Below are positions 1 through 11,490 of a stretch of 64,000 bases of DNA, in pieces. The notes below the pieces were generated by a model. The model was not told the origin of the DNA, ran no database searches, and saw only the letters and a program-made list of their open reading frames with translations. Position 1 is the first letter of the stretch; each line of letters starts with the position of its first letter. Made by a program: the position numbers and the translations under genes. Origin of the DNA: Cyclina sinensis (Eukaryota; Mollusca; Bivalvia; Venerida; Veneridae); assembly GCA_012932295.1 (NCBI GenBank), contig JAAONU010000001.1, positions 39,356,780-39,420,779 of the forward strand, given 5' to 3'.

Positions 1-185
1 GACAATGAGATAAATTATCAAATGCTTGCATGATGAGATAAATTATGAAAGGCATGGATAATGAGATAAATTATCGTGTTTGCATGATGAGATAAATTAT
101 GAAAGAAACAGACCAAGAGATGAATTATTTAATGCATAGTCCATAAGATAAATATCAGAAGGCATGGACTTAGCGATAAATATTA
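1..185. repeat. 28-bp tandem repeat array
   Basis: The word GATAAATTAT (or a close variant) starts at 9, 37, 65, 91, 119, 147 and 174, a spacing of 26-28 bp. The first four copies are nearly identical and the later ones decay (GATGAATTAT, GATAAATATC). The array runs off the left edge and lies just 3' of the last visible exon of the minus-strand gene, so it is probably intronic. Confidence 0.85.
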
Positions 186-299
186 GACAAGCACTAAACG
201 ATTATAATAACAACCATATAAAATACACATGTATCAATACTAGAAACAAACATTTTTTTTTTAAAAGTGTAGTATCAAGTAGGTCCAAAAAAGACATAC

Positions 300-421
300 C
301 TGCTTCCTGTAGCTTGGTGACTGTGCAGAACTGAAATTGATCAAATCCCCCGACTGCTTATATCCAGGATTTCCTGCGGACTGCCCCAGAACAAGGTCAT
401 CTGATGGAATCCGTTCAAACC
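300..421 (-). CDS. coiled-coil gene, visible exon 4
   Basis: This exon is 122 nt, entering at phase 1 and ending on a codon boundary. The acceptor reads TATGCAACAG and the donor GTATGT. The encoded tail contains the segment FERIPSDDLVLGQ and is Ser/Gln/Gly-rich. Of the three frames only this one is open, and it is the one that joins to the exon at 862-1177. Confidence 0.65.
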
Positions 422-2742
422 CTGTTGCATAAGAAATAACATATTCCAGTAAATATGCTTTTCAATTCATTAAAAACATACTACTCAAATGTGTCTTTTT
501 CATTCTGAACTATCATTTTCTGTTTTTATATTAAGTATTTTAATTTGATTCAAACACTTATCATTAATGTTCCTCTATTACAATATCATACACATACATT
601 CTTTGATATCATAAAAATGCTTCTTAGTCAAAACTGACATCAGCAATGTTCACTTGCAGAAGACTTACATAAACATGCGATATGTTCGAATGAACGCCAT
701 ACCCCGGCAGAGCCTCAAAAAGGTTAAAGTTTTGTGACAAACAAACACACAGACAGACTAAAAACAATATGCTCTCTTCAGGAGCATAAAAAGCGATTCA
801 AGTAGCAAACCTTGAATCTTCAGTATGTCATAAACTATTCATAAATATTTTTCATCCATACCTGAGGCAGACTTGCTTGATTCATGAGCAATGCTCTCCT
901 GCATTGGGTATTTATCCTGATATGGCAATCCTGACTGTGCACTGTGTGGCATAGATTTTGTTCGTTCACTCGATTTTGGAGGATCCTCAACCAAATCGAA
1001 AAGCTCTTTTGTGCGAACTGGTAGATCTTTTTCCCTCAGAATATTTGAGGTGACTGATCCAACATTGAATGAGTTAGATTGGGGTGATGAAAAATGAGAT
1101 TGTGTACGATGTTCATGCTCTCGTCCATTAACCGTTCCAAGGTCGTTGTCTGGTGTAGGGGATTCACTTTTAAGAGGCTGTTACAAATTTAATAAGTAAA
1201 GAATTCATAATAATCAAAATTGAAAAATAAGATATATTTTGACAACAGGACATTTAGATCTTGCACACCATAAGATTATCAATATACTGAATGTTTTTCT
1301 TTTTAAATAAAAATAAAATACAGTAGTTTATTATATACATATAAATGAAATATTGAGAAATATTGATGAAATAAACTGCGTATTTTCATTTTCCGTATTT
1401 TCACTGTAAAAATTTATTTTTCACTGCAGTGAAACATATTTTCCGTATTTTCACTGGTGTCCTGCCGGACTACTTTTTTCTAAATTCAGCCAATACACTA
1501 AATTAAAGGGGAATTCTTTCGAATCTTAAGGTCAAAAAAGAGAAAAGTATATAATAAACAGAAAATTCAAGTTTTTTCATTAAATACAGGATTTATTTTC
1601 ATCTCGTGGTATGAAAACTATCATATTTCACTCATGGCTACCGCCACTCGTGAAATATATATTTTCATACCACTCAATGAAAATAAATCCCGTATTTATA
1701 GAAAAAACTTGAATATCCTCTATGTACATGCAGAAGTCTTTAGGGAAATTTATGTCCCCATTTTGAAGCATTGCATTCCAATCTTAAGAGCACCAGTGAC
1801 AGTTTCTTAAAAGACTAATGAAGTTATAAAAATTGCTCGATAGTAATTTGTACAAGGCACCTATGCAACCACATAAATGCTACAGTGTCAGTCTAAAACA
1901 CAAGAGTAAAGCAGATGAACTTTTCAAACCGGTTAACATCATTTCTAACTCTGTGACAGTGACAGAGCTTGAATCAACACATACTATGTCATATTCATGG
2001 AAAACATATTCAACTAAAATTATGTCCACAATTCATGCGCATCACATTAATAAAAGACAAGTTAAAATCATACCTGTTTAGTCATACCGCTGCTGTTCAG
2101 GAGATCAACTTTCTGTTTCAGTTGATTGTATTCTTTATGAAGCTTTGCAAGTTTTTCTTTGTACTCGTGACAAATGTCGCCTAATTATGAAATTAAATTA
2201 CAGTCCAAAAACAAACACAAAAAGTCACAACTAGACAACATTTGCAAAATTTAGTTCAACATATATACCCACAAATCCCATCAATTCTTTTTACTATGAA
2301 TTAAAGATGCAAAACAACGAAAAATGTGATCCTACGAAAAAAATATCAAGTTCCTTGCCAACTGAAAGAATCATGTTTCATCTGTATATGCCGGACCCCT
2401 AATCCAAACTTAAGTAAACTTTCAAAATTTTATAAAATGTAACAAAAAAATTGGAACATGAGGTAAACTATCCAGTAATATAAGCTTTTTTAAATTTTAA
2501 AGCAAGATATACATCAGTATTAAATATATATTTTAGAAATATTTCACAAACTGAACTAAAATACAATAAGGCAATATTGACTCACTGAGAGTTAGATATC
2601 CTTTTATTTTTCCTTCGAGAAGTGACTTGTCTTCACGTAGTTTTCTCAGTTCTTTTTCAATCTCTTGTCGTTTTTGATGATCCAAATATTCAAGTGATGT
2701 CTGAACTTCGCTATCGATTATCTCAATCTCTGGATGAAGCAT
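300..2742 (-). CDS. coiled-coil protein with Ser/Pro-rich tail (partial, 4 exons)
   Basis: Four minus-strand exons (2586-2742, 2074-2180, 862-1177, 300-421) join with consistent phases into one frame of about 233 codons. The first two exons encode about 88 residues rich in Lys, Glu and Leu with heptad-like spacing, typical of a coiled coil. The next two encode a low-complexity Ser/Pro/Gln-rich tail with acidic patches. The last visible exon ends at a GT donor with no stop, so the gene continues left of the window. An ATG at 2742-2740 could be the start, but the frame may extend upstream through an acceptor at about 2753. I do not recognise the family. The layout recalls meiotic RING/coiled-coil proteins (RNF212/HEI10 type), but no RING exon was found, so that is only a guess. 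Confidence 0.6.
862..1177 (-). CDS. coiled-coil gene, visible exon 3
   Basis: This 316-nt exon (105 codons plus 1 nt) lies between acceptor TTGTAACAG and donor GTATGG. It encodes a Ser/Pro/Gln-rich, probably disordered segment beginning PLKSESPTPDNDLG and containing the charged patch TKELFDLVEDPPKSSERTK. The last base joins to exon 4 to make a Gly codon. Confidence 0.68.
1563..1716. repeat. foldback hairpin element in intron
   Basis: Two arms of about 68 bp (around 1564-1631 and 1648-1715) are near-perfect reverse complements around a loop of about 16 bp. The arms contain TCAAGTTTTTTC and ATTTCATACCAC-type sequence. It looks like a small foldback MITE in the intron between visible exons 2 and 3. 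The nearby repeated word ATTTTCCGTATTTTCACTG (1380-1460) may be debris of a similar element. No target duplication is obvious. Confidence 0.7.
2074..2180 (-). CDS. coiled-coil gene, visible exon 2
   Basis: This 107-nt exon encodes a Lys/Glu/Leu-rich helix (DICHEYKEKLAKLHKEYNQL and onward) that continues the coiled coil. The donor is GTATGA and the acceptor TAATTAG, with a weak pyrimidine tract. It enters with 2 nt completing a Ser codon begun in the upstream exon and ends on a codon boundary. Confidence 0.66.
2586..2742 (-). CDS. coiled-coil gene, visible exon 1 (possible start exon)
   Basis: From the ATG at 2742-2740 the frame gives 52 codons plus 1 nt, ending at donor GTGAGT. The peptide begins MLHPEIEIIDSEVQTSLEYL and then becomes a charged helix with repeated EKELRKL-type heptads. 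The 5' boundary is uncertain: an acceptor-like CAG at 2753-2755 would extend the exon upstream, and another at 2730-2732 would shorten it. Confidence 0.58.
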
Positions 2743-4437
2743 GTTAAAGTTTCTGTATACACTTAAGTCTTCCTGTCTTTACCTTCGAAAAGTTTTTTTT
2801 AGTAGTTTTTTTTATTCACTGTTTTTTTTTTACACTTAATGACACAGCTCCCCTACAAGTGAATCTCCTACAAATTTATTTCTGAAAAGTAAAAAAAAAA
2901 AAGTAAAAATACTGAAAAATAAAGTAATACATGAATCTTTGAAAACACATTTCAGCTGTTTTAAGCTGTGCTATTCAAGAATTTTTCACCATCATCTGGG
3001 ACATATACAATCAGATCAGATACTTAAAAGCTTCTTTTAGATAAGCCAGTATCAGATTTCTTAAAGAAAACAAATGCTATCTTTGTCAAGTTGCAAAGAC
3101 AAATGGTTCTTAGACAGGGGTTTCATAAAAAGGCGGGGATTTCACCCTCCCCCCGGCTACTTTTCTTAACATCAGGCTTATTCTATAACAAACTGGCAGC
3201 AAATCCTTTGCCTACTTTACATTTATTCCCTCTAACACAAAAACTTAATGAAACCCCTGTTAGGGGCTTGAACCAGCATCTATGTAATGCATATAAACAT
3301 GTCAACAAGTTCATTATTTACCAAATGAACTGCCTTCCAAGGAAAAACAAAACAAATCTGTCCTGTTTAATAAGTTTTAATTTAAAGAACAAATAATAAA
3401 TATTCAGAGCTACAGTCATTTGTAAGCAACATTCACTTAAAAATTCGCATGAAACTGTTCAATACAATTATAAACTTATTTACTCAAAAAATCTGTGTTT
3501 TCCTAATGAAAAAGAACAGGTTTAAAACATATATTTATAATTAGTGTTTATTGTTTTCTGATACCATTAATGAAATTTAATATTAAGACAATTTCAGATG
3601 ATTAAACTGTAATAAAAATATTGTTAAATAATTATATCAAAATACTCAAATATTATCTAGCAATGCAAATTAATTTCTGTGAAACAGCAAATAGTCTTAT
3701 TTAAGTACGATTGATCTGGATTTAAATAACATTTTATGAATATTACCTATGGTAAAACCTTTCAAAAGATTGTGCAATCTTACCAAAGATATAATATTAT
3801 TGTAACAGTTATTTATAGATTCAATCAATATCAACAACAACAATTTATTTCAATATATATTGACTTTACTTTTAAAGATACTTCATTTCAAACATATATC
3901 ATAAAATATCACCAGTAAAATTATAAGTAAATTAATTAAAGTGTAACAGATAATTGTATCTTCAGAAGTAAGAGTCCACAATGAATGTTTTATGATAAAG
4001 ATAATTTAGCATTCATTTTTGGTCTGGTTAGTACCTTACCCTCCTTCGAAGAAGAAGAAGTTTGAGTATTTTGAAATAAGGATATGCTTATTGAAAGTAC
4101 TGAATATTAAACCTCGCATTATCTTATAATGGAGTGATAAACATGATGATATGTTAGAAACAACAAAAACATTGAAGGTAAAGTAATATTACATAAAACC
4201 TATATGAACATGCGAGGTTCTCCTAAAAATCTTATCCACATATGTTAGCCAGTGCCATTATTCCAGCACACATGAGTTGCTCTTGTATCTTTCCATTTGA
4301 CTTAATTTTATGAGTAATTGCAGAAATATCCAAATGAAAGCAGACATTATTATCGTTTTTATTTCCAATTATATTTAAAAAAATAAAGATATTACTACAA
4401 AGCTATTTAAACTGGACTTAAATGAATGAAAGCCATA
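2743..4437. other. no gene seen; AT-rich, tRNA-SINE-like remnant near 3110-3290
   Basis: No further exon of the coiled-coil gene could be supported. At 3113-3125 and 3249-3261 a 13-bp inverted repeat (ACAGGGGTTTCAT and its complement) brackets a short segment. It is followed on the minus strand by a B-box-like GGTTCAAGCCC (about 3270), as expected of a decayed tRNA-derived SINE. Confidence 0.4.
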
Positions 4438-4445
4438 GTTACAAG

Positions 4446-5372
4446 CAGGCTTGTGGTAATCGAATACAGTTATTGTATTCACCTGTAATTGATTACTCAA
4501 GTGCAAGTATTCAAATGTATTTGATTACTGTCGTACATCTGATTACATGTAATGTAATTCAATCGATTACATAGACACAATTTTGTATTTCATCATGAAT
4601 ACTTTTGATTACTTTCTGATTGCACATGGACATTGGATAGATGATAAATCCATTTATTGCATTTTAAGTGCTGGGGCAAAAGATAAAAATATATACTGCT
4701 TTTGCTAGAAATAAGTAATATGCTAATTATATTTTCAACCTCATCTCCTTAAGAAAAATATTCTTTTACAACATAATATTGATCACAATGTTAATAATTG
4801 TCTCCTTTTTGTGCTCTTTATAAGGATCAATGATCTATTGTGTCACCTTTCTTAACACATACTGCAGGTAACTTTGCTGCAATTGTGTATTTGTACTTCT
4901 ATAGGTGTGAAAGCCATAATGTTAATAATAATGAAATTATAGTGAGACATTGCCCCAGGGAAAATAAAAAAATATCAGTTAATACTGCACTACACCAGCT
5001 GTTAAACTGTTAACCTAAGAAGAAATCAGAACCTCTTTTATAATTTTCTTTTTAACAAATGAGTGATATGTTTTTTGAGCTCCTTCTGCTGAATATATTT
5101 GTTATAATATATTTATATAATATTTGTTTCATGTATGTTAAATAAAGTTTCCATTCAGATTTATCTAATGTTTTCTCCTAGAAAAATTTGTCTTGCAGTT
5201 TGAAATGATATTGAAAGTAATCAAACGTAATCTGATTACTTGACCACAAGTAACTGTAATGTAATCAATTACCATCAAAACATAAAAGTAATCCAATGTG
5301 ATTGTAATCAGGAAATTTCAAAGTAACTGTAATGTAATCAGTTACTAACACAAGTAATCAGCCCCAAGCCTG
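4446..5372. mobile_element. non-autonomous hAT-type DNA transposon (927 bp)
   Basis: The element starts CAGGCTTG and ends CAAGCCTG and is flanked on both sides by the same 8 bp, GTTACAAG (4438-4445 and 5373-5380). An 8-bp duplication with CAG...CTG ends is diagnostic of the hAT superfamily. Both subterminal regions are packed with GTAATC/GATTAC words in opposite orientation at the two ends, typical of transposase-binding subterminal repeats. No transposase ORF is present, so it must be mobilised in trans. Confidence 0.88.
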
Positions 5373-5380
5373 GTTACAAG

Positions 5381-8300
5381 AGCACAAGAAAAAGATATCC
5401 AGATGTGATCTGTTAATAACAAGATCATATGCATTGGATTCATAATTATTTGCTACAAATTTTAATACTTTGAACATTATATAAATAGAAGGTAGGTGAA
5501 ACACAAAATCAAGCCTGGTTGGGTTTCTATGATTTTATTTAAGACCTATGTTTCAGCTCACCAGAGCTTTCTTTAGTGTAAAATTACATATCTGCAATGT
5601 ATTTGAAGTAGTAAAAATTAGGTGTTTTATGTCTTGTGATTATGCTAGTTACAGAACAGCAGTTTTTAGGTGTTTCTCTCTAAACAGATATTGTTTGAAG
5701 ATGATTTTATCAAGAATTAAACATACGAGTAAATTGACTACTTTGAACTTTGAGTACAGATCTAAATTAATCCATTGCACTTGAAATATCACTTCCATGC
5801 ACAAGTTTAGTAACACTTCTTCAATTCGGTTATATAAAGAATGTTGGGCACCTACTTTTTGAAGTAACTTCTAATGACAGTTTCTGGAGAACATTTTGAT
5901 AAAAGAAAATAAAGCAGTTGAATAAACGAACCTAACAATTAAAACAAGCCTATACTTCTTTGGAATAAAAAACTTTGTAAGAATTTCAAATTTATAAATT
6001 TCTATATATGACCGAATATATTCCGAATTTAGCAAATAAAAACATCTGTGGAAGGTTTTGAGCAATTTCAGTGGCATGGTAATTCTTGCAAACATATTAC
6101 AGATGAAGAGTATCATTTTTTTTCTCCTTTATTTATAATTTGGCCTAAACCATAGCATTTCAATAACCTGAACCTTAGAGGATGTAAATAAAGCTGATTT
6201 TTTTTTTTCCAATTATTGCACTCATCAAGAGCATTTAACATGATGTCATAAACGCTTTGCTGATCCTTTGTTTAGACTAAGAAAGTTAATAAATCTTCAG
6301 AAGCTTTGTAGCCTACGTAAATCTAGTAGTGAGTTAATTTAACAAATGAAATCAGGCAAACACACTCTAAAATATGTTAGCAATCATGAAGCAAGATTAA
6401 TAAAGATATAAGAACTTGTTTCCAAACGAATCTAAAACAGTGTATGCCTTTCGTCCCTTTTATACATCAATGGCAGACAGATTAACTTTGAATCCTTGAC
6501 ATCACAATATTTCTTTGTTTGTTTTTTTTTTGATAATTATTTGCTAAAAATTAATAGAGGTGGTAGTCATGTTCATAACATTTGTCTTGCTTAAATTCCA
6601 TATGAGTCTTCTACTTCTACTTCTACTTGATACTCCTGAGCAATCAATACTGACTATAACTGGGAGGCGCTTTGTCAGGAAAACTGTGTATGCAGGTAGA
6701 TGCAGGTATATTCTATGCCATGCAATGCTAGTTATAAACAGGGTTTAGTGCTCATTTCATTCTCCTATAAAATCAATTATGTAATGTATGCTGTCAGTAA
6801 ATCCAAACATAAGATTTTTGTAGTACCTAAAGGCAATATCCTATTCTTGCCATCTTGGCAACCAATTATTTTGTCGGGCCCTTATTTTCTTGACTACCAG
6901 TACCAGTTTAAGTATAACTTAAACATCTGTAGGTATATATTCATAAAATGAATTGAGCAGGTATATAATAGTCTGCTCCTTTTCTTCCTAACACTGACAA
7001 TACTACTGCCTGCGCAGTAAAGTGAAATATCGAAAGAGCCAAGACGAACAGAATCACGAGTCTATCGCGCAGAATGATGCACACCACTGTCTAGTGTTTT
7101 TTCCGTAGCAAATATCTTAAAATAAAAAAAATCCACGAAAAGAAATGATATGAGCAGCAATGTGTTCTTGCTTCGCTGTTATACTAACCGAATTTATCGT
7201 AGGAAATTCACATATTTCTCTGTACCTCTCATTGTTTATCGACGTATTTGTACCGCTGGTTCTCGCTGTAGCATAAAATTAAGCGAGAAGCTCGGGAACC
7301 AGTACAAAAGCTGGAAAACCCGTAATTGTAAAACTCACCACCATACTGCTTTTCATTTCCGTCAAATGAAATTTGTCATTTTCATTTACCCAAAAATCAA
7401 ATAAACCTTCGTCCATTTGGTAATAACTTCTTCAAAATAACACAAACGTCTTTTGTGACCTTAAATAAGGATCCATCTATCATCTGTGGGGCAGATTTCA
7501 TGAAATACTTCCGAAGTTTCTTAGATCAGGTTTAAACATTGGTAACAGCCTATATATGTTTTCTACTTCATGATCAAATTATGACTTAAACTGAAGCCTA
7601 TACTAGCGAAAAATTTTGTTTCGGAAATGATGCTGGTGACGCAAAGGTCTACATTCTATTTAATTAATGGTCGAAATATAGATAGGTCTATATCATTTAA
7701 CCTCTCACCCGTTCTTTGGCTCGAACTACATCTGTAGATCTATTTCCAGAAAGTACGGAACAATCCAGCCAGACTGGCTGGATTTTAAATCTGTATTTTA
7801 ATATGCATTTTAAGAAAAAGCAATCCCTTTTCAAGGAAATCAGAAAACAAAATGTCCGCTCTACAAATCCTGGTAATTCAATGGGTATTCCCCTTTTGGT
7901 TTTCCTGTTTCGCGATAGGCTACTGTACGGTACAGTAAAACGAGTAATCAGTCACGAAAAAGACTGTTATTTAAACATCAGTTTTTGACAATGACTATTG
8001 AAGTAGACGTACGACACAAGATGGGTCAGCTTCCTTGAGACCAGTCAAAACACCTGACGGTTTCCTTCGCGGCCACAAAGTAATAAAAGCATTTCCGTAT
8101 GTATTTTCTGTCCCGTACAATTGATTATAAAATTTCAACGCGCTTCAGCTTGAACTTTCTTACAAACCAATACACAATATCTCCCTACCCGTCGCAGCTC
8201 AGCTGTTTGCCCCAAAAATCTATGCTCTTTTACTGAAAAAGAAAGCTTCTGCGAAAATGCTGTTGCCCGAGGGCATGGTCAGCTGATTCATACCTCAAAC

Positions 8301-8480
8301 ACAAAAGGAATCAATTATAATTCGTCAATAAATATTTTATAAATATCAGTTATTATTGACTGATCTTTGTATATTGTAATCACTTGTAATGAACAAAAAA
8401 AATCACACGTGGAAGATTTATTAAAACAGACTTAAAACACAAAAAGGTTGACTGGTATCATAAGGGATGCAGGTCACAAC
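5381..8480. other. no supported gene; small palindromes
   Basis: The stretch holds only short ORFs without family resemblance. A GC-richer patch at 6990-7110 could be a promoter region for the minus-strand coiled-coil gene, but no exon joins to it convincingly. A perfect 10-bp-arm hairpin (AATCCAGCCA, spacer GAC) lies at 7762-7784. Confidence 0.4.
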
Positions 8481-8485
8481 AAGGA

Positions 8486-9310
8486 ATGTTGTTGAAAAGT
8501 GTCTGTGAAGAAGCCGTTGATGCCCTAATGCTCAACTTTCAGACTTCAATGGACCACGGCAATATACTAAAACTGCGTGGAAAGAAGCTTTCATCACCCA
8601 ATTATACAAGAAGGGAGACAAGAATACAGCGTCTAATTACAGGTCACTCTCGCTTAGTTCTATTTGCTGTAAGCTACTTGAATATTTTATACAGAGCAAT
8701 GTCATCTCTACTACTTAGATAGACATGGTACACTCAGCGACGCCCAGCATTGTTTCCGTAAACACAGATCCTGTGATTCCCAGTGCAAGATCTAACAGAC
8801 AGTTTTAATGAAAGCGAACAGATTGATGCCATTTTGCTGGACTTCAATAAAGCGTTTGCTGAAGTACTACACCAACACTTGCTTGCCAATCTTAGTAGAA
8901 CGGGGTGAGAGGTTGCCTACCTGACTGGATTTCAGATTTTTTAACTGGTACGACCCAGACAGTAGTGTTAGAAGGTTGGCATTCGTCACAAGCTCCTGTG
9001 TCTTCTTGGATACCGCAGGGTACAGTGCTAGGGCCGTTATTGTTTTCGGTTTATATCAACGACATGCCGGGCTGTATAAATTCAACTGCCCGTCTTTTCG
9101 CTGACGACTGCTTAATTATCGTATCGAGTAATAAGAACAGTAGTCAATCTTCAGAAATGGGAGGATAATTGGTTAGTTCAATTTAATCCGGACAAATGTG
9201 GACTTATAAGAATCACAAAGAAGAAGAAACCAATGGCGTATAGTTATTCTATCCATGGCTCAAAATTACATAGTAAACACCGCGAAATATCAACCGATCC
9301 CCATTTCTCG
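8486..9310 (+). pseudogene. decayed non-LTR retrotransposon reverse transcriptase (Jockey/CR1-like)
   Basis: Pieces of one RT domain appear in order across shifted frames. They are a LNFQTSMDHG segment (about 8535), WKEAFITQLYKKGDKNTASN (about 8577), CFRKHRSCDSQ (about 8750), LDFNKAF-like sequence (about 8838), PDWISDFLTGTTQTVVLEG (8923 on), PQGTVLGPLLFSVYINDMP (about 9015) and LFADDCL (about 9097), whose Asp pair is the RT active site. A FNPDKCGL segment follows. Stops and frameshifts near 8718, 8790 and 9165 show it is dead. No endonuclease domain was recognised upstream. Confidence 0.88.
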
Positions 9311-9329
9311 CTGACTGGTATATCATGAA

Positions 9330-11202
9330 TAATTTGCAGATAACACTCGCGACAGTTCCACAGACAATATATGTCGAAAGTAAAATGGACAACTTATCAA
9401 CAATATTATCTATGATGAGGAAGGAAATCAGTACAGAAAGAGAGTGAGTGTAAGTGTATTAAACATAACACAGAAATAGAACTTACAAGCCACAATCCTA
9501 TCAAAGATAGGAATTAACAAGAACAAACATGTTGCAGATGTTAGACTTACAGGGAAGTAAATATCACTGAAGTACAAAATGCAAGGAATTAACAGATGTA
9601 GGATTTGCAAACAACAAACCTATTTTAGACGTATTTAATAAATGTTTAAAAGGGTAAACTAGTTGAGAGACTGAAGAAAAAGGCACGGTGAAGTTTATAG
9701 TTCTTGCTGAAGAATATGAAGAGTAAATTATGCATTTAGAGTAAGTGAAGACATCCCATATTGTTTATAAAACAATTTAAATGCATACAGTTTGAATGGT
9801 TTATTTACTATACACACTATGGATATTTTGTTATATTATATATGTGTCGAGTATGAATATAATATAATATGTCGTTTTGAACATACGTTCATACGGTAAT
9901 GTATAGCTTGTACAATAGCAATTTTGTATATGTGATCATGTTGCTGTTCATGTGCTTATGTTATTATCTTCATGTAAATGGAGGAAATAAAAGTAAAAGT
10001 AAAAAAAAAAGGAGTTGTAAAACAAACAGGTGTATGTATTTTTTGGTTACTTTTGAAGTTAAATAAAGAGATGTCACGGAAGAAAATCGCAGGCAAAAAT
10101 TCCAGGAAAGGTCCAATAAGAAAACACTCTTTTATAACTCTTTATAGGATAGATTCCTTACAGCCGTAGATTTTATGCCGAGGAACTTGATGGTGAAAAA
10201 AATAACTGGAAGACGAGGTCAATGAAAGGGAAGGTCGAGTTAATGTTAAGTTGAGCAGTTGTTTTGTTTCCAACCAAATAGAGATATGTTAAAATGATGA
10301 GCACAACAGAAAAATCATGAGAGAAAAAAAACGATTTCGAAAAAAAAGGGTATATCTTGAAAGCTTTGATCATTTCAAAAATAAACTGGACGGAAATTGG
10401 AAAAGAGATCCAGTTAGACCAAATTTTATGACGCATATAGGTTTCTACCGCTCCGAGAGACCCATAAATGAGATCACCTGTGCTCTAGAAATCGGAAATA
10501 AGTTGACATTTCGGATGCTAAGTAGACATCGAGACATAACAATTTAAGTTTACCCGCACCCGGGATCAGCTGATACATTAACTGAAAAAAAGAACAATTT
10601 AAAATAAACTAGAAGTAAATTCATATACCTTTTGTGTCTTTTTATTTTAGTAACAAAAAATACATGACAATATTTTTGTTTTTCCTGACGATATCCGTCA
10701 ACTATGTTCATCTGTTTAATTTTGTCTCTTGAAAGTATAGCGGAGGTATATTAACATGACCAGCAACACCTGTACGGTGTGTTTCGGCTGTCGTTAGAAT
10801 GCACCATCAAATTTGTCTGGCGGTATTTTTATTACATTGTGACATTTCTTTTTCTTTCTCCATTTGCATTCTTTTAATTTCTAGTATTTACGTAAGTTTT
10901 GGACCACGTGTTGTTTTGTATTTGTCTCTGACTCAAGCACTGTCATAGTTGCATCTTCTACTGCTGCGACACTTTCTCCTCTTTTCTCTACACTGGGTTA
11001 GAAATATCTCTCTAATGTCTTCCTGATCGTAATTTATTGATCAAACAACAGCATTTAAATAGCCAGAGAAAAAATAGAACCAATATATTTATTTGGCCAG
11101 ATATCATTTCTGGTTTCGGTCTCTCTCTGCTGTATACGTATTGTTGTATACTGGATTGTTTTGCTATAACCTCTACAATCCTACTAACTTTTTCACTGAA
11201 AC
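9330..11202. other. no gene seen; AT-rich DNA downstream of LINE remnant
   Basis: Only short ORFs occur and none resembles a known family. A tail-like run at 9978-10020 (AAATAAAAGTAAAAGT, then poly-A) could be the 3' end of the decayed LINE, since it lies about 670 bp downstream on the same strand. Confidence 0.35.
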
Positions 11203-11205
11203 TTA

Positions 11206-11487
11206 AGCCCCGTTCTCACAGTCCCGGATTGGTCCCCCGGTAGGTCCCTGATGAATGGAGAGAAACTGTGTGAAACCGGGAGTACAAGCCTGACAGCACT
11301 GTAAACGTTCAGGAAAATTCTGGATAGATCCTGTTGATCCGGCTCGATCCGGCAAACAGTCCCCATGTTTTAAAATGTTTAATACAACCGGGCGTCACCA
11401 AGAACATATCCAGAACCGGCTTAATCTTGGCAATTCAGGGGCAACATGAGGTACCGGGGCCAGAACCGTGACAGCGAGGACGGGGCT
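11206..11487. mobile_element. small TIR element with TTA duplication (PIF/Harbinger-like MITE)
   Basis: The sequence starts AGCCCCGTTCTCACAGTCCC and its right end is the imperfect reverse complement, ending CGGGGCT. The inverted repeats are about 35 bp. Both sides are flanked by TTA (11203-11205 and 11488-11490), the 3-bp duplication typical of PIF/Harbinger elements. The interior is rich in CCGG-type words and has no ORF. The superfamily call rests only on the duplication and the TIR. Confidence 0.6.
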
Positions 11488-11490
11488 TTA

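Noticed and set aside
1..185. CRISPR-like array of regular short repeats
   Set aside because: The copies are contiguous 28-bp tandem units without unique spacers, in eukaryotic DNA.
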